Below, piece after piece: positions 25,901-34,318 of a stretch of DNA of 64,000 nt. The number at the start of each line of letters is the position of its first letter. Position 1 is the stretch's first letter. Made by a program: the position numbers and the translations under genes. The notes under the pieces are model-generated. The model saw nothing but the letters and a program-made list of their open reading frames with translations. It searched no databases and had not been told where the DNA came from. The stretch covers positions 248,001 through 312,000 of the forward strand of contig NC_007760.1 in assembly GCF_000013385.1 (NCBI RefSeq). The letters are read 5' to 3'. The stretch is from Anaeromyxobacter dehalogenans 2CP-C (GTDB lineage Bacteria > Myxococcota > Myxococcia > Myxococcales > Anaeromyxobacteraceae).

Positions 25901-26716
25901 TTCAACCACGCCATCGTGTACGTGCCCGCGCTCGACCTGTGGCTGGACGGCACCGCCGCCTACTCCGGCTCGGGCGACCTGCCCGGCGAGGACCGTGGCG
26001 CCACGGTGCTGGTGGTGAATCCGGACGGCAAGCCGCGCTTCGCCACCGTGCCGGAGGCGCTCCCCGAGCAGAACCGCGGCGAGACCCGCTTCGACGTGGC
26101 GATCGCCGCGGACGGTGCGGCCTCGGTCCGCGGCGCCTGGCGCGTGAGCGGCGCGGAGGCGCCGACCTACCGCCGCGCCTACCTGGTGGAGGAGCAGCGG
26201 CGCGCCCAGCTGGAGCAGACCTTCAACCGCAGCTTCCCCGGCGTGCGCGTCGCCTCGGTGACGGCCTCCGATCTCACCCGCCTCGAGGACGACGTCACCA
26301 TGCAGTTCGCGCTGGAGATCCCCCGCTTCGCCCGGCCCGACGGCGCGGGCCTGCGCTTCTCCCCGTTCGGCGCCACGCGCGGCTGGGGCGAGAGCTGGGC
26401 CGCGCTCTCCTCGCGCTGGCACGACCTCGACCTGGGCAGCCCCACCGAGACGGTGTTCACCTACCGGTACACGCTGCCGGCCGGCTGGCGGATCGCCGAG
26501 CTGCCCGACGGCGACGCCGCCAGGACCCCCTACGCCAGCTTCGACGTGCGCTACCGCCGCGACGGCGCGGCGCTGGTCGCCGAGGCCCGCGTGCGGCTGG
26601 AGAAGGGGCGCATCCCGGCCCGCGACTACCCCGCGTTCCGCGAGCTGACCGGGCGCATCGACCGCGCCTTCGCGCGCAAGGTGCGCATCGTCCCCGCCCA
26701 GGAGGCCGCCCGATGA
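22946..26716 (+). CDS. Exported TPR / DUF3857 / transglutaminase-like protein, catalytic triad intact
   Basis: A 1,256-residue envelope protein with a signal peptide (MLARPAALLALCLASTGSARA). Residues about 120-290 form a beta-rich domain (FVERWRVIGPFDDEGKRGLAEAF, ARVWVNGAAVL, RRGANRILVKLCHQDGRMGFYLRLAD) like the carbohydrate-binding or PA14-like region found in such proteins. Tetratricopeptide-like repeats run to about residue 610. A DUF3857 domain follows (GELKVTRVLPSGLSSTYTQS, RARILKPDGTVIEAHD). The transglutaminase-like domain keeps Cys945 (RFGDCKDKASLL), His988 (FNHAIVY) and Asp1001 (LWLDGTAAYSG). Its real reaction is unknown; families of this kind may crosslink or hydrolyse peptide bonds. 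ATG start at 22946; its stop overlaps the next gene's ATG. Confidence 0.88.
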   Translation: MLARPAALLALCLASTGSARAPSPLPPPTGLDPDAERAAAAVAALDRERRGPRGLAALAELDALADDLPELAHVAAAYARAADDREAHPEVRALARFRLAEVERARGNLQKEAASLRRLGFVERWRVIGPFDDEGKRGLAEAFPPEKAIDLAARHPGKAREVAWRALPEDAVVDGFVHLGAALRPAREVVAYALAEVEAPRELEARLWLGASGAARVWVNGAAVLTDADYHPARLDQRGVVVTLRRGANRILVKLCHQDGRMGFYLRLADARGEGLELAAADPRGAALREVPAPGPAAPIAPAVGALEQRAKAARGARAEAEARLELARVLAARQGGDVQERRAAAEARRAALLAPGWADAQLEAAALDEDHGRRRQRIEAALAAAPEDPRALRALGQEELDQGRPQAAARLLERAVRAAPGWAAPRVELADALSRAGLEARGALLAEATAAAFATVPSAVRAAARSARRLGRTEEAAARSRTLVALRFDDAQTRAALAQILADRGDVAGAQALLEEALRLDPSDVYQRLRLADLLAASGRGEEAERAYAAALALAPDEPDAWERRGRARLSQGRVKDAQADLQRALELRPQSPELKLLVRSLEPAREPFERPYLLDARELAAAAPAAEPDEDALVLGELKVTRVLPSGLSSTYTQSVVKVLTPRGADQARRQTVSWAPDRQEVRVERARILKPDGTVIEAHDESERSASEPWYRLYYDLTARTLSFPALAPGDVLEVAWRLEDVAGENLLSDYFGDLTFVDDTTRKARFDYVLLVPAARAIHANAPAGIAHAQRALPGDVVEHRWSARDLPRVVPEPGMPGWSEVSRHVHVSTYASWDQVARFYWGLVKDAVRPTPEVRAEAERIAAEVLRARRGDGTRVARAQAAASTLPPPGGWDLETQRALTRAVYDFVVSQTRYVGLEFGIHGYKPYRVDQVLQRRFGDCKDKASLLRAMLESIGIDARLVLLRMRRLGRLPEAPASLAVFNHAIVYVPALDLWLDGTAAYSGSGDLPGEDRGATVLVVNPDGKPRFATVPEALPEQNRGETRFDVAIAADGAASVRGAWRVSGAEAPTYRRAYLVEEQRRAQLEQTFNRSFPGVRVASVTASDLTRLEDDVTMQFALEIPRFARPDGAGLRFSPFGATRGWGESWAALSSRWHDLDLGSPTETVFTYRYTLPAGWRIAELPDGDAARTPYASFDVRYRRDGAALVAEARVRLEKGRIPARDYPAFRELTGRIDRAFARKVRIVPAQEAAR

Positions 26717-29700
26717 GCCGCGCCGCGCGCCGAGGGCCGCCGCGGATCCCGGGGGTCGCCGCCGCGCTGGCGGCGCTCGCGCTCGCCTGCGCCGCCCCGC
26801 GCGCCGAGCAGGCCGAGCCCGGGCGCGCCACGCGCGAGGGCCTGGCCGCGCTGGAGCAGAACGACGTCGCCCGCGCCGAGGCGCGGCTCGGCCCGGCCTC
26901 GCGGGTCCGGGACCCCTGGGCGCGGTTCGGCGCGTCGCTGCTCGCGCGGCGCGCGCTCGACGGCGAGGCGGAGGCGCAGCGGCTGCTCGCGACCGTGGAG
27001 GCCGGGCCGGACGAGCCCATCGCCCTGGTCGCGCTGCGGCGGCTCTCCGAGCTGGCCGAGCGGGGGCCGGCGCTGGCGGCCCAGGTGGACGCGGGCGTCC
27101 TGCGGCTCGGGGCGGGCGGCCGGCTGCACGGGCTCGCCGCCTACCGGGCGCGGGTGGCGCGGGTGACCGCGGCCGAGGTGCTCGGCGATCACGACGCCGC
27201 CGCCCAGGCCCGCCGCGAGAACGGCGCGGTCTCGGCCTGGTCCATCGCGGGGCCGTTCGCGGCGCACCACGCGCTCGACTTCGGCGCGCCCATCCCGCCC
27301 GATCGCGGCGAGCTGCCCGCGTCGGTGCCGGGCCGCGCCGGCGGGCCCGCGGTCCCGACCCGCGCGCTCCCCGCGCCCGACGGCACCGTCGCGCTCGACG
27401 GCGAGCCGGCGGCCGGCGACCTGTTCGCGCTCGCCACCGACGTGGACCTGGCCCGCGGCGGCCGCTACCTCGTGACGCTCGGGACGCAGCTCTCGGCCCG
27501 CCTGGTCGTGGACGGCGCGCTGGTGCACGAGCGGCGCGCGTTCGCGGCCTGGCTCCCGGGGCTGGTGCACCTGCCGGTGGAGCTCGCGCGCGGCCGGCAC
27601 CGGGTGGTGCTGGAGGTGACCCGCGGCGCGCCGAGCACCGGGATCCACCTCGCCTTCGCGCGCGCCGACGGGGCCGCCTCCGACGCCCGCTTCGCGGCGC
27701 CGCCGCCGGGCCCGCCGCCCGCGCCGCCGGTGGCGCGGCCCCGCGCCGAGCCGGCGCTGACCCCGCGGGCGCTGGCGCTCGCGCTCGAGCCGGACGTCGG
27801 GGCGGCCACCGCGCGCCTGCTGGCGGCGCGCGACGCCCTGGTGAACGACCGCGAGGCGGCCAAGGTGCTCCTCGCCGAGGCGCTGGCCCTGCGGCCCGAG
27901 GCGGCGGCGCTCCGCGCGGCGCGCGCGGACGCGACCGCCGACGACCCCACGCTCGACGAGCAGGTGGCGCGGGCGCGCGCCGAGGCCGACCTGCGGGAGG
28001 CGCTGCGCCTCGACCCGGGCGACGCCGAGGCGCGCGCGGAGCTGGCGGCGCTCCTGCGCGGCGCCGAGCGCCACGACGACGCCGAGGCGGTGCTGGCCGG
28101 CCTCGCCCCGGAGCCGGCCGCGCGGCCCGCCGGGATCGCCGCCCGGGCGCGCGCGGCGCAGGCCCGCGGGCTGCTGGAGCGCGCCGAGGGGCTGGCCGCG
28201 GAGGCGCTCCGCTCGGCGGGGAGCTGCGACGCGGCCGATCTCGCGTACGAGCTGGCGGTCCGGCGCGGCGCCGCCGCCCGCGAGGACGAGGCCATGGCGG
28301 TGCTCTCGCGCTGCCGCGGCGGCCGCGAGCGCCTGGCGGCCCACCTGCGCCGCCGGGGCGACCCGGTGGCGGAGCGCGCCGCGCTCGACCCGGTGGTGCG
28401 CGCCCGGCCCTGGGCGGTCGAGCCGGGCCTGACCCGCGCCGACGCGCTCGTCGCCGCCGGCGAGACCCGCCGCGCGACCGCGGCGCTGGAGGCCATCGCC
28501 GCGATCTGGCCGCGCGACGCGCGCGTGCAGCGGCGGCTCGCCGACGCGCGCGAGCTGTCCGGGGACGCGCCCGGCGCCCGCGCCGCGCGCGAGCGGGCGC
28601 TGGCGCTCGACCCGGCCGACCTGCAGCTCCGGCGCGCGCTCGCCCTGGAGGACGGGACCGAGGTGCTCGCCGACGTGGCGGCGGACCCGCGCGCGGCCAT
28701 CCGCGCCTACGAGGCCGCCGGCCGGCGCAACGGCGCGTCCACCGTGATGGTGCTCGACGCCGCCTACGTGGACGTCCACCCGGGCGGCGCCGCCACCGAG
28801 CGCACGCAGCAGATCGTCCACGTGCTCGACCAGCAGGGCGTGGAGCAGTTCGGCGAGGTCACCGTGCCCGCCGGCGCGGACGTGCTCGCGCTCCGCACCG
28901 TCAAGCCCGACGGGACCACGCTGGAGCCGGAGCGGGCGGGGAGCGCCAAGGGCTCGGTCTCGCTCGCCGGCCTCGCGCCCGGCGACTACGTGGAGCTCGA
29001 CTACGTCCGCGCGGTGCAGTCGCCGCCCGGGCTGGAGGGCTACGCCGCCGATCCCTTCTACTTCCAGGTGCCCGGCAGCCGGCTGTTCCGGTCGCTCTAC
29101 GTGGTGCGCGCGCCGGCGGGCCTCGGCCTCGAGGCCGACGCGCACGGCATGCCGGCGCCCGCGCCGGTGCGGGACGGCGGGCGCGAGGTGCTCCGGGCCG
29201 AGCGGCGCGACGTGCCCGCGATCGTCCCGGAGCCGGACGCGCCCGGCGGCGCCGAGTACCTGCCGTTCCTGTCGGTGGGGACCGGGGGCGGGCGCGCGGC
29301 GCTGCAGCGCGCCGTCGCCGACGCGCTGCCGGAGCGCACCCGCGCCACCGCCGAGCTCCGCGCGTTCGCGCGCGAGATCGCGGCCGGCGGCGGCGGGCCG
29401 GCCCAGCTGGCGCGCGCCGCCTACGCCCGCGTGGCGCAGGCGGTGCTCGGCTCGGGCGGCGGCATGGGCGAGGACGCGAGCGTGGCGCTGTCGCGCGGCC
29501 GGGGCAGCCGGCTGGCGGTGCTGAAGGCGGTGCTCGCCGAGCTCGGCATCGAGTCGCGCGTCGCGCTGGTGCGGCCGTACAGCGCCGACCCGGCGCCCTA
29601 CCGGTTCCCGGCGCTCGGCCTCTACGCCGCGCCGCTGCTCCGCGTGCGCGCGGGCGGCGCGACGTTCTGGCTCGATCCCACCGCCCGCCACGCGCCGTTC

Positions 29701-30432
29701 GGCGCGTTCCCGGCGGTGCTGGCCGGGTGCGAGGCGCTCGTCCTTCCCGAGGCGGGCGAGGCGCCGGAGGTGGACCGGACGCCGGAGAGCCCGCTCGTGG
29801 AGGAGGGCCGGGAGACCACCGCGCGCCTCGTGCTCGCGGCCGACGGCTCCGCCGAGGCGAGCGGAACCGATCGCTACCTCGGGTACGGGGGCGCGGAGCT
29901 GAAGGCCGCGCTCGAGCGCCTCGACGCCTCGCAGCGCCGCCAGGCGGTGGAGGGGATGCTGGGGCGGGTGCTGCGCGGCGTGACCGTGACCGACGTCGCG
30001 TTCGCGGGCGAGGACGATCCCGCGGCGCCGCTCGAGATCCGCTGGAAGGCGCGGGTGCCGGAGCTGGCCCGGGCGGTGGAGGGCGGGCTGGTCCTGGACC
30101 AGCCGCTCTTCCCGGCGCGGCTCGGCGCGCGCCTGGTGCGCGTCGCCTCCCGCCAGACGCCGCTCCTGCTGGCCACGCCCGAGCGGCAGGTGCAGCGGAT
30201 CGAGGTGGTGCCGCCGCGCGGCCTCGGCGTGACCGCCGACGCGCCCCGCACCGCGTCGTCGCCGTCGGGCAGCTTCACGCGCACGGAGCGGGTGGACGGG
30301 GGAACGCTCGTCCGCGACGAGCGCCTGGAGCTGCGCCGCGGACGCATCGCGCCGGAGCACCATGCCGAGCTGGCCGCGTTCGCGGCCGCGGTGGACCAGG
30401 CGCAGGAGCGGCCGCTGCTCCTCGCGCGCTGA
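26713..30432 (+). CDS. Exported TPR / DUF3857 paralogue with degenerate transglutaminase domain
   Basis: A 1,239-residue paralogue of the preceding gene, overlapping it by ATGA, so the two are surely cotranslated. Its signal peptide ends in LALACAAPRAE, a possible lipobox. The order of parts is the same: WSIAGPFAAHHALDFGAPI and RLVVDGALVHERR in the beta-rich part, TPR-like helices (EALALRPEAAALRAARADA, LREALRLDPGDAEARAELAALL), DUF3857 (NGASTVMVLDAAYVDVHPGGAATERTQQIVHVLDQQG) and the transglutaminase-like end. Aligned without gaps against its neighbour, the Cys position is Arg930 and the His position is Leu975, while the Asp stays as Asp988 in FWLDPT. It should therefore be catalytically dead, perhaps a partner or scaffold of the active copy. 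Confidence 0.87.
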   Translation: MSRAARRGPPRIPGVAAALAALALACAAPRAEQAEPGRATREGLAALEQNDVARAEARLGPASRVRDPWARFGASLLARRALDGEAEAQRLLATVEAGPDEPIALVALRRLSELAERGPALAAQVDAGVLRLGAGGRLHGLAAYRARVARVTAAEVLGDHDAAAQARRENGAVSAWSIAGPFAAHHALDFGAPIPPDRGELPASVPGRAGGPAVPTRALPAPDGTVALDGEPAAGDLFALATDVDLARGGRYLVTLGTQLSARLVVDGALVHERRAFAAWLPGLVHLPVELARGRHRVVLEVTRGAPSTGIHLAFARADGAASDARFAAPPPGPPPAPPVARPRAEPALTPRALALALEPDVGAATARLLAARDALVNDREAAKVLLAEALALRPEAAALRAARADATADDPTLDEQVARARAEADLREALRLDPGDAEARAELAALLRGAERHDDAEAVLAGLAPEPAARPAGIAARARAAQARGLLERAEGLAAEALRSAGSCDAADLAYELAVRRGAAAREDEAMAVLSRCRGGRERLAAHLRRRGDPVAERAALDPVVRARPWAVEPGLTRADALVAAGETRRATAALEAIAAIWPRDARVQRRLADARELSGDAPGARAARERALALDPADLQLRRALALEDGTEVLADVAADPRAAIRAYEAAGRRNGASTVMVLDAAYVDVHPGGAATERTQQIVHVLDQQGVEQFGEVTVPAGADVLALRTVKPDGTTLEPERAGSAKGSVSLAGLAPGDYVELDYVRAVQSPPGLEGYAADPFYFQVPGSRLFRSLYVVRAPAGLGLEADAHGMPAPAPVRDGGREVLRAERRDVPAIVPEPDAPGGAEYLPFLSVGTGGGRAALQRAVADALPERTRATAELRAFAREIAAGGGGPAQLARAAYARVAQAVLGSGGGMGEDASVALSRGRGSRLAVLKAVLAELGIESRVALVRPYSADPAPYRFPALGLYAAPLLRVRAGGATFWLDPTARHAPFGAFPAVLAGCEALVLPEAGEAPEVDRTPESPLVEEGRETTARLVLAADGSAEASGTDRYLGYGGAELKAALERLDASQRRQAVEGMLGRVLRGVTVTDVAFAGEDDPAAPLEIRWKARVPELARAVEGGLVLDQPLFPARLGARLVRVASRQTPLLLATPERQVQRIEVVPPRGLGVTADAPRTASSPSGSFTRTERVDGGTLVRDERLELRRGRIAPEHHAELAAFAAAVDQAQERPLLLAR

Positions 30433-30714
30433 CCCGCGCCCGTGAATACCCGGGGTCGGGATCCACCCTGGGGCGGCGACCGCGCGGGCTGCGTGATCTC
30501 GCGCGGATCCGCGGCGCGCCTGCGGCACGCGCGCTGCAATGTCAGCGGGCGTGCCTCATCGGGTCCATCTCCCGAGGAACGCCCGGCGACAGCTCCCCCC
30601 GCTCGTCGCCGGAACCGTCCACCTCGCGAGCCCGCGTTCCGCGCCCGCCACCGCGCCGTCGCCCCCCCGACGTGCAGCGAGCCGCGGCGGAGCGTGACCT
30701 GGGCCTGAGCACGA

Positions 30715-30753
30715 CCGGAGGGCGCCCGCTTTCCCCGGGCGGGCGCCCTCCGG
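30715..30753. terminator. Bidirectional terminator hairpin between convergent genes
   Basis: A perfect 15-bp GC stem, 30715-30729 pairing with 30739-30753 (arm GGAGGGCGCCCGC inside), with a 9-base loop TTTCCCCGG. It lies between the DUF3857 paralogue and the convergent DUF4230 gene. TCTTCC follows on the plus side. The rest of the 370-base gap 30433-30802 holds no recognisable gene. Confidence 0.7.
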
Positions 30754-30802
30754 GCATCTTCCCTGGCCTGGCCTCGACCGGCGGTCCCGCCGCGAGCCCC
30801 GC

Positions 30803-31414
30803 TCAGCTGGTCGGGGCCGCGGCCGGCAGCGCGTCCACGAAGCGGACCTCGGCGAACCCGAGGCCGAGCAGCAGCCCGCGGATGGCCCGCTCCGCCGAGG
30901 ATCGCGCGCGGGCGCGGAGCGCCGCGTCCGCCTGCACCTCGCGCTCGAACGCGGCCCGGGCCAGCTCGAGGAGGCGTGCGGTCTCGGCGGAGTCGAGGTT
31001 CGAGCCGATCACCTCGGTCTCCCCCGGCCGCAGCGCGATGCGGACCTCGAGCGGCGGCAGCGCGATCTCCACGGTGCGCCCGCTCACCCGCACGCGCGAG
31101 GCGTCGAGCCGGGCGAGGTCGAGCCCGAGGTGCGCGTCGGCGAACACGATGGCCTTGCCGTGCGGCGTGCGGAACACGTGGCGCAGCCAGCCGGCCACGT
31201 CGCCCCACAGCGAGCCCGCCTCGACCGGCTCCGGCGAGAACGCGACCTTCTTGTAGAGCGTCACGTCGAGCGCCTCGAGCCGCGCCACCTCGCGGATGCG
31301 GGTGGCCACGGCGGGCGGGTCGGGCAGGGCGGGGGCGCGGCCGAGCCGGAGCGCTAGGCCGAGGCCGGCGCCGGCCGCGAGGCCGAGGACGAGGAGTGCG
31401 AGGAGCCGGCGCAT
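30803..31414 (-). CDS. DUF4230-like membrane-anchored protein
   Basis: A 203-residue protein with one N-terminal membrane helix (LLALLVLGLAAGAGLGLALRL) and a periplasmic domain resembling DUF4230: LEALDVTLYKKVAFSPEP, IVFADAHLGLDLARLDASRVRVSGRTVEIALPPLEVRIALRPGETEVI, and a helical end ARARSSAERAIRGLLLGLGFAEVRFVDA. Function is unknown in the family. It is convergent with the DUF3857 pair and separated from it by a strong hairpin. The TfoX-domain gene is immediately upstream on the same strand, only nine bases away, so they may be cotranscribed. Confidence 0.8.
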   Translation of the reverse strand: MRRLLALLVLGLAAGAGLGLALRLGRAPALPDPPAVATRIREVARLEALDVTLYKKVAFSPEPVEAGSLWGDVAGWLRHVFRTPHGKAIVFADAHLGLDLARLDASRVRVSGRTVEIALPPLEVRIALRPGETEVIGSNLDSAETARLLELARAAFEREVQADAALRARARSSAERAIRGLLLGLGFAEVRFVDALPAAAPTS

Positions 31415-31423
31415 CCCGCGATG

Positions 31424-32002
31424 CTACCGCGGCGGCCGCGCCGGCCGTGCGCGGCCGCGCTTCGCCGGCCTCGTCCGGGGACGCCGGGTGTGGGCGGCGG
31501 TGCGCTTCGTGCGGCGCGCGCCCACGCTGGCCCGGGTGCGCTTCGAGGCCGCGGGACGCTTCGTCTTCGCGGCCTTCGCCGTTCCCTTCGCTGCCTTCCC
31601 CGGCTTCGCGCGCTTCGCGCGGCGGGCCGGCCGGGCCTTCGCGCCGGCCCCGCGCGGCGCGCGCGCCTTCGCGGCCCGCGCGGCCTGCGCGCGGATCGCC
31701 GCGTCGAGCGCGAGCCGCGCCCACGGCAGCATCGCCTCGGCGTCCTCGTGCGCGTCGTCGGGCGGCCGGTAGTAGCTGGTCTCGTACATGCCGGGGTAGA
31801 TCCACATCCGGCAGCCCGCCTCGAGGAACCACGGGCGCGTCTCGCCGTCCGTCTTGAGGAACAGCTCGTCGCCGTCGAGCAGCCCGAACATCACGCCGTC
31901 GCAGTACAGGCCGACGCCGCCGAACATCCGGCGCGCCTGGACGGGCCCGAGCGCGGCGAGCAGGTCCACGGCGTGTTCCACGAACGAAGGTGAGATGGGC
32001 AT
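31424..32002 (-). CDS. TfoX N-terminal domain protein with histone-H1-like basic tail
   Basis: A 192-residue protein. Residues 1-105 are a TfoX/YjhA N-terminal domain: VEHAVDLLAALGPVQARRMFGGVGLYCDGVMFGLLDGDELFLKTD, then FLEAGCRMWIYPGMYETSYYRPPDDAHEDAEAMLPWARLALDAA. The remaining about 85 residues are almost entirely Ala, Lys, Arg, Pro, Thr and Gly (KPGKAAKGTAKAAKTKRPAASKR and similar), the composition of eukaryotic H1 tails and of myxobacterial H1-like DNA-binding proteins. The tail suggests nucleic-acid binding; the TfoX domain hints at regulation, but a competence role is not shown. The hemW gene lies 33 bases upstream on the same strand. Confidence 0.85.
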   Translation of the reverse strand: MPISPSFVEHAVDLLAALGPVQARRMFGGVGLYCDGVMFGLLDGDELFLKTDGETRPWFLEAGCRMWIYPGMYETSYYRPPDDAHEDAEAMLPWARLALDAAIRAQAARAAKARAPRGAGAKARPARRAKRAKPGKAAKGTAKAAKTKRPAASKRTRASVGARRTKRTAAHTRRPRTRPAKRGRARPARPPR

Positions 32003-32035
32003 GTCGGCGCGCCTCCCGGTGCCGCCGAGCGTACC

Positions 32036-33175
32036 TCACTCGAAGAGCCGCTCCGAGATCGCGCTGTGCAGGTCGAGGCCGCGGCGGGTGAGCACCAGCG
32101 CGCCATCCCGCCGCACCGCCAGCCGGTGCCGCACCAGGTCGGCGGCCTCCCGGGCCTGCGCGGGGCCGAGCGCGGCGAGCGGGGCGCCCTCGCGGGTCCG
32201 CAGCGCCAGCATGAGCCGCTCGTTGCGGTCGGCGCGGGCGTCGATCCGGTCCTCCTCGGCGGTGGGCAGCCGTCCCGCCTCCACCGCGGCGAGCCAGGCG
32301 CCCGCGTCGCGCAGGTTCCCGTAGCGCACCGAGCCCGCCTCCCCGCGCCGGCAGCCGTACGCGCCGGCGCCGAGCCCGAGGTAGCTCTCGTGCCGCCAGT
32401 AGAGGCCGTTGTGGACCGACTCGCGGCCGGGCCGGGCGAAGTTGGAGATCTCGTAGCGGCGCAGCCCGAGCCGCCGGAGCGCCGCGCGCAGCGCCGCCGC
32501 CTGCGCCAGCGTGTCCTCGTCGGAGGGGAGCGGCAGCCGGCCCTCGCGCCGCATGCGCGCGAGCGGCACCTCCTCGGCCATGACGTCGGGCTCGAGCGTG
32601 AGCGCGTACGCGGACACGTGCGCCGCGCCGGCCTCCACCGCCCGCTCGGCGTCGCGCCGCGCGGTCTCCACGCTGGACCGCCGCGCGCCGTAGATGAGGT
32701 CCACGCTGACGTTGCCGATCGCGGCGGATGCCTCGCGGATCGCCCGCTCGGCGCGCTCCGGCCCGTGGCGGCGCCCCAGCTTCGCGAGCACGCCGGGGTC
32801 GAACGACTGCACCCCCACCGAGATCCGGTTCACGCCGGCGGCCCGCCACGCCTCGAGCCGCGCCGGATCGCTCGACTCTGGGTTCACCTCGAGCGTGACC
32901 TCGGCCTCGGCGGCGAGGCCGAACCGGCCGCGGATGGCGTCGAGCACGTCGCGGATCTCCTCCGCGTCCCAGAGCGAGGGCGTGCCGCCGCCCAGGTAGA
33001 CGCTGCGGAGCGCGAGGCCCTCGAACGCGGCCGCGCGCAGCCCGAGCTCGGCCCGCACCGCGCGCGCGTACCGGCCGGCGCCGGGCGGGCGCTCGGTGGT
33101 GACCGCGAAGTCGCAGTAGGGGCAGCGGTGCGTGCAGTACGGATAGTGCACGTACACGCCGAACGGGCGCGCCAT
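32036..33175 (-). CDS. hemW: HemW-type radical SAM heme chaperone
   Basis: A 379-residue radical-SAM protein of the HemN superfamily. The cluster motif is YPYCTHRCPYCDF (Cys14, Cys18, Cys21), followed by Phe23 rather than the extra Cys of true coproporphyrinogen dehydrogenase HemN, and the long HemN N-terminal extension is absent, so HemW (heme insertion chaperone) is the better name. SAM-binding parts are SVYLGGGTPSLW, LEVNPESSDPARLEAWRAAGVNRISVGVQSFD and NVSVDLIYGARRSS. The C-terminal HemN_C region begins near LGLRRYEISNFARPGRESVHNGLYWRHESYLGLGAGAYG. It probably shares a transcript with the TfoX-domain gene downstream. Confidence 0.94.
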   Translation of the reverse strand: MARPFGVYVHYPYCTHRCPYCDFAVTTERPPGAGRYARAVRAELGLRAAAFEGLALRSVYLGGGTPSLWDAEEIRDVLDAIRGRFGLAAEAEVTLEVNPESSDPARLEAWRAAGVNRISVGVQSFDPGVLAKLGRRHGPERAERAIREASAAIGNVSVDLIYGARRSSVETARRDAERAVEAGAAHVSAYALTLEPDVMAEEVPLARMRREGRLPLPSDEDTLAQAAALRAALRRLGLRRYEISNFARPGRESVHNGLYWRHESYLGLGAGAYGCRRGEAGSVRYGNLRDAGAWLAAVEAGRLPTAEEDRIDARADRNERLMLALRTREGAPLAALGPAQAREAADLVRHRLAVRRDGALVLTRRGLDLHSAISERLFE

Positions 33176-33220
33176 CCCGGGGAGGATAGCGCGGCGGGGC
33201 CGGCGGCGCCTCGGCGAGGG

Positions 33221-34318
33221 TCAGCGCGCGGGGCGCCGGACCACCTGGAACGGCCCGCGCTCCTCCGCGGAGAGGCCGGCCTGGCGGGCGAGCGCCGCGG
33301 GCAGGCGCGGGCCGGACGAGACGACCATCGCGGCGCGCTCGAGGAGCAGCGTCCGGAGCCGCGCGTGGTCGTCGCGCCAGGGCGACGCGCCGGCCGCGCC
33401 GAGCGCGACCGAGAGCTCGCCCTTGCCGGCGAGGTGGGCGAGGACGCCGGGGCTGCGGGCCACGGCCGCGTCGGAGAGCTCGGCGGCCACGTGCCGGTGG
33501 GTGCGGGTCCGGGTGCGCGGGTCGTCGCCGCGGCGCACGAAGGTGAGCTCGGAGCTGGCGAGCGGCGCGCGCCCGGCGCCGAGCTCGGCGCGGGTGAGGT
33601 AGCGGAGCGTGCCGTCGGGCTGGACCGCGAAGGAGCGCAGGCCGGTGGGCTCGTACCCCTCGGCGGCGAGCGCGGTCAAGAACAGCGCGAGCTGCACCGG
33701 GAACTCGCCGGCCCGGGCGGCGCCCCGGGCCGAGGCGCCCTCGCCCCGCAGCAGCGCCTGCGCGCCGGCGCGCACCGCCGCGAGCCCCTGGCGCAGCCGG
33801 TCGGGCGCGAGGCCGGCGAGGACGCGCGGGTCCCCGGCCGGCGCCGCCGAGAACGTGGTGACGTTCTTCAGGCCGGGGAACGCGCCCAGCGCGGTGAGGA
33901 GGTCGGCGCCGCCGGGCACCACGACGCTGCTGGGCAGGCCGGCGGGGCGGAGCGGCGCGAGCGCCTCGAACGCCTGCGCGCGCGGGCCGGCCCGGAACGC
34001 CTCGAGCGCCTTGCGCTGCTCGGCGCAGAACGCGGCGACGACCTGCGCGTCGAGGCCGGCGGGCGCGGCGCCGCGGCAGGCCACCAGGTCGAACAGCCGC
34101 CGGACCTCGGCGCCGAGCTCGGCGGGCGGCTCGGCGGGACCGGCCGCGGGCTCGTCGGGGATCTCGCACGGCTTCACCGGCTCGCAGGGCGGCTCGCCGG
34201 GCGCGCCGGCGGGCGGCGGCGCCTGCTGCGCGGCGGCGGAGCGGGCGGGCGATGCGGCCAGCAGGGCGAGCAGGGTGGCCGCGCAGGCGAGCGGCGCGAG
34301 CGAGTGGCGGGCGGGCAT
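33221..34318 (-). CDS. Secreted protein of unknown function
   Basis: A 365-residue protein with a clear signal peptide (SLAPLACAATLLALLAASPARSAAA) and a Pro/Glu-rich linker with several Cys (PPCEPVKPCEIPDE). The mature domain has a run of alpha-helical Ala/Leu segments (VRRLFDLVACRGAAPAGLDAQVVAAFCAEQRKALEAF), PSSVVVPGGADLLTALGAFPGLKNVTTFSAAPAGDPRVLAGL, FAVQPDGTLRYLTRAEL and SPWRDDHARLRTLLLERAAMVVSSGP. I do not recognise a family. GGAGGA sits correctly before the ATG at 34318. It is divergent from the OPT transporter, sharing a 201-base promoter region. Confidence 0.78.
   Translation of the reverse strand: MPARHSLAPLACAATLLALLAASPARSAAAQQAPPPAGAPGEPPCEPVKPCEIPDEPAAGPAEPPAELGAEVRRLFDLVACRGAAPAGLDAQVVAAFCAEQRKALEAFRAGPRAQAFEALAPLRPAGLPSSVVVPGGADLLTALGAFPGLKNVTTFSAAPAGDPRVLAGLAPDRLRQGLAAVRAGAQALLRGEGASARGAARAGEFPVQLALFLTALAAEGYEPTGLRSFAVQPDGTLRYLTRAELGAGRAPLASSELTFVRRGDDPRTRTRTHRHVAAELSDAAVARSPGVLAHLAGKGELSVALGAAGASPWRDDHARLRTLLLERAAMVVSSGPRLPAALARQAGLSAEERGPFQVVRRPAR

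Noticed and set aside
27465-28700. A 411-codon Ser/Ala-rich minus-strand frame inside the DUF3857 paralogue
   Set aside because: Composition alone (Ser, Ala, Arg) and position opposite a confident gene mark it as a shadow.
22197-32002. A competence locus, from comF together with a TfoX-domain gene
   Set aside because: The two are 8.5 kb apart, no pilin-like or DNA-uptake genes accompany them, and both families occur in bacteria not known to be competent.
32874-32885. A further copy of GACTCTGGGTTC, resembling the 17-bp element
   Set aside because: It lies inside hemW and encodes the conserved N-P-E-S motif on the minus strand, so the match is explained by protein constraint.
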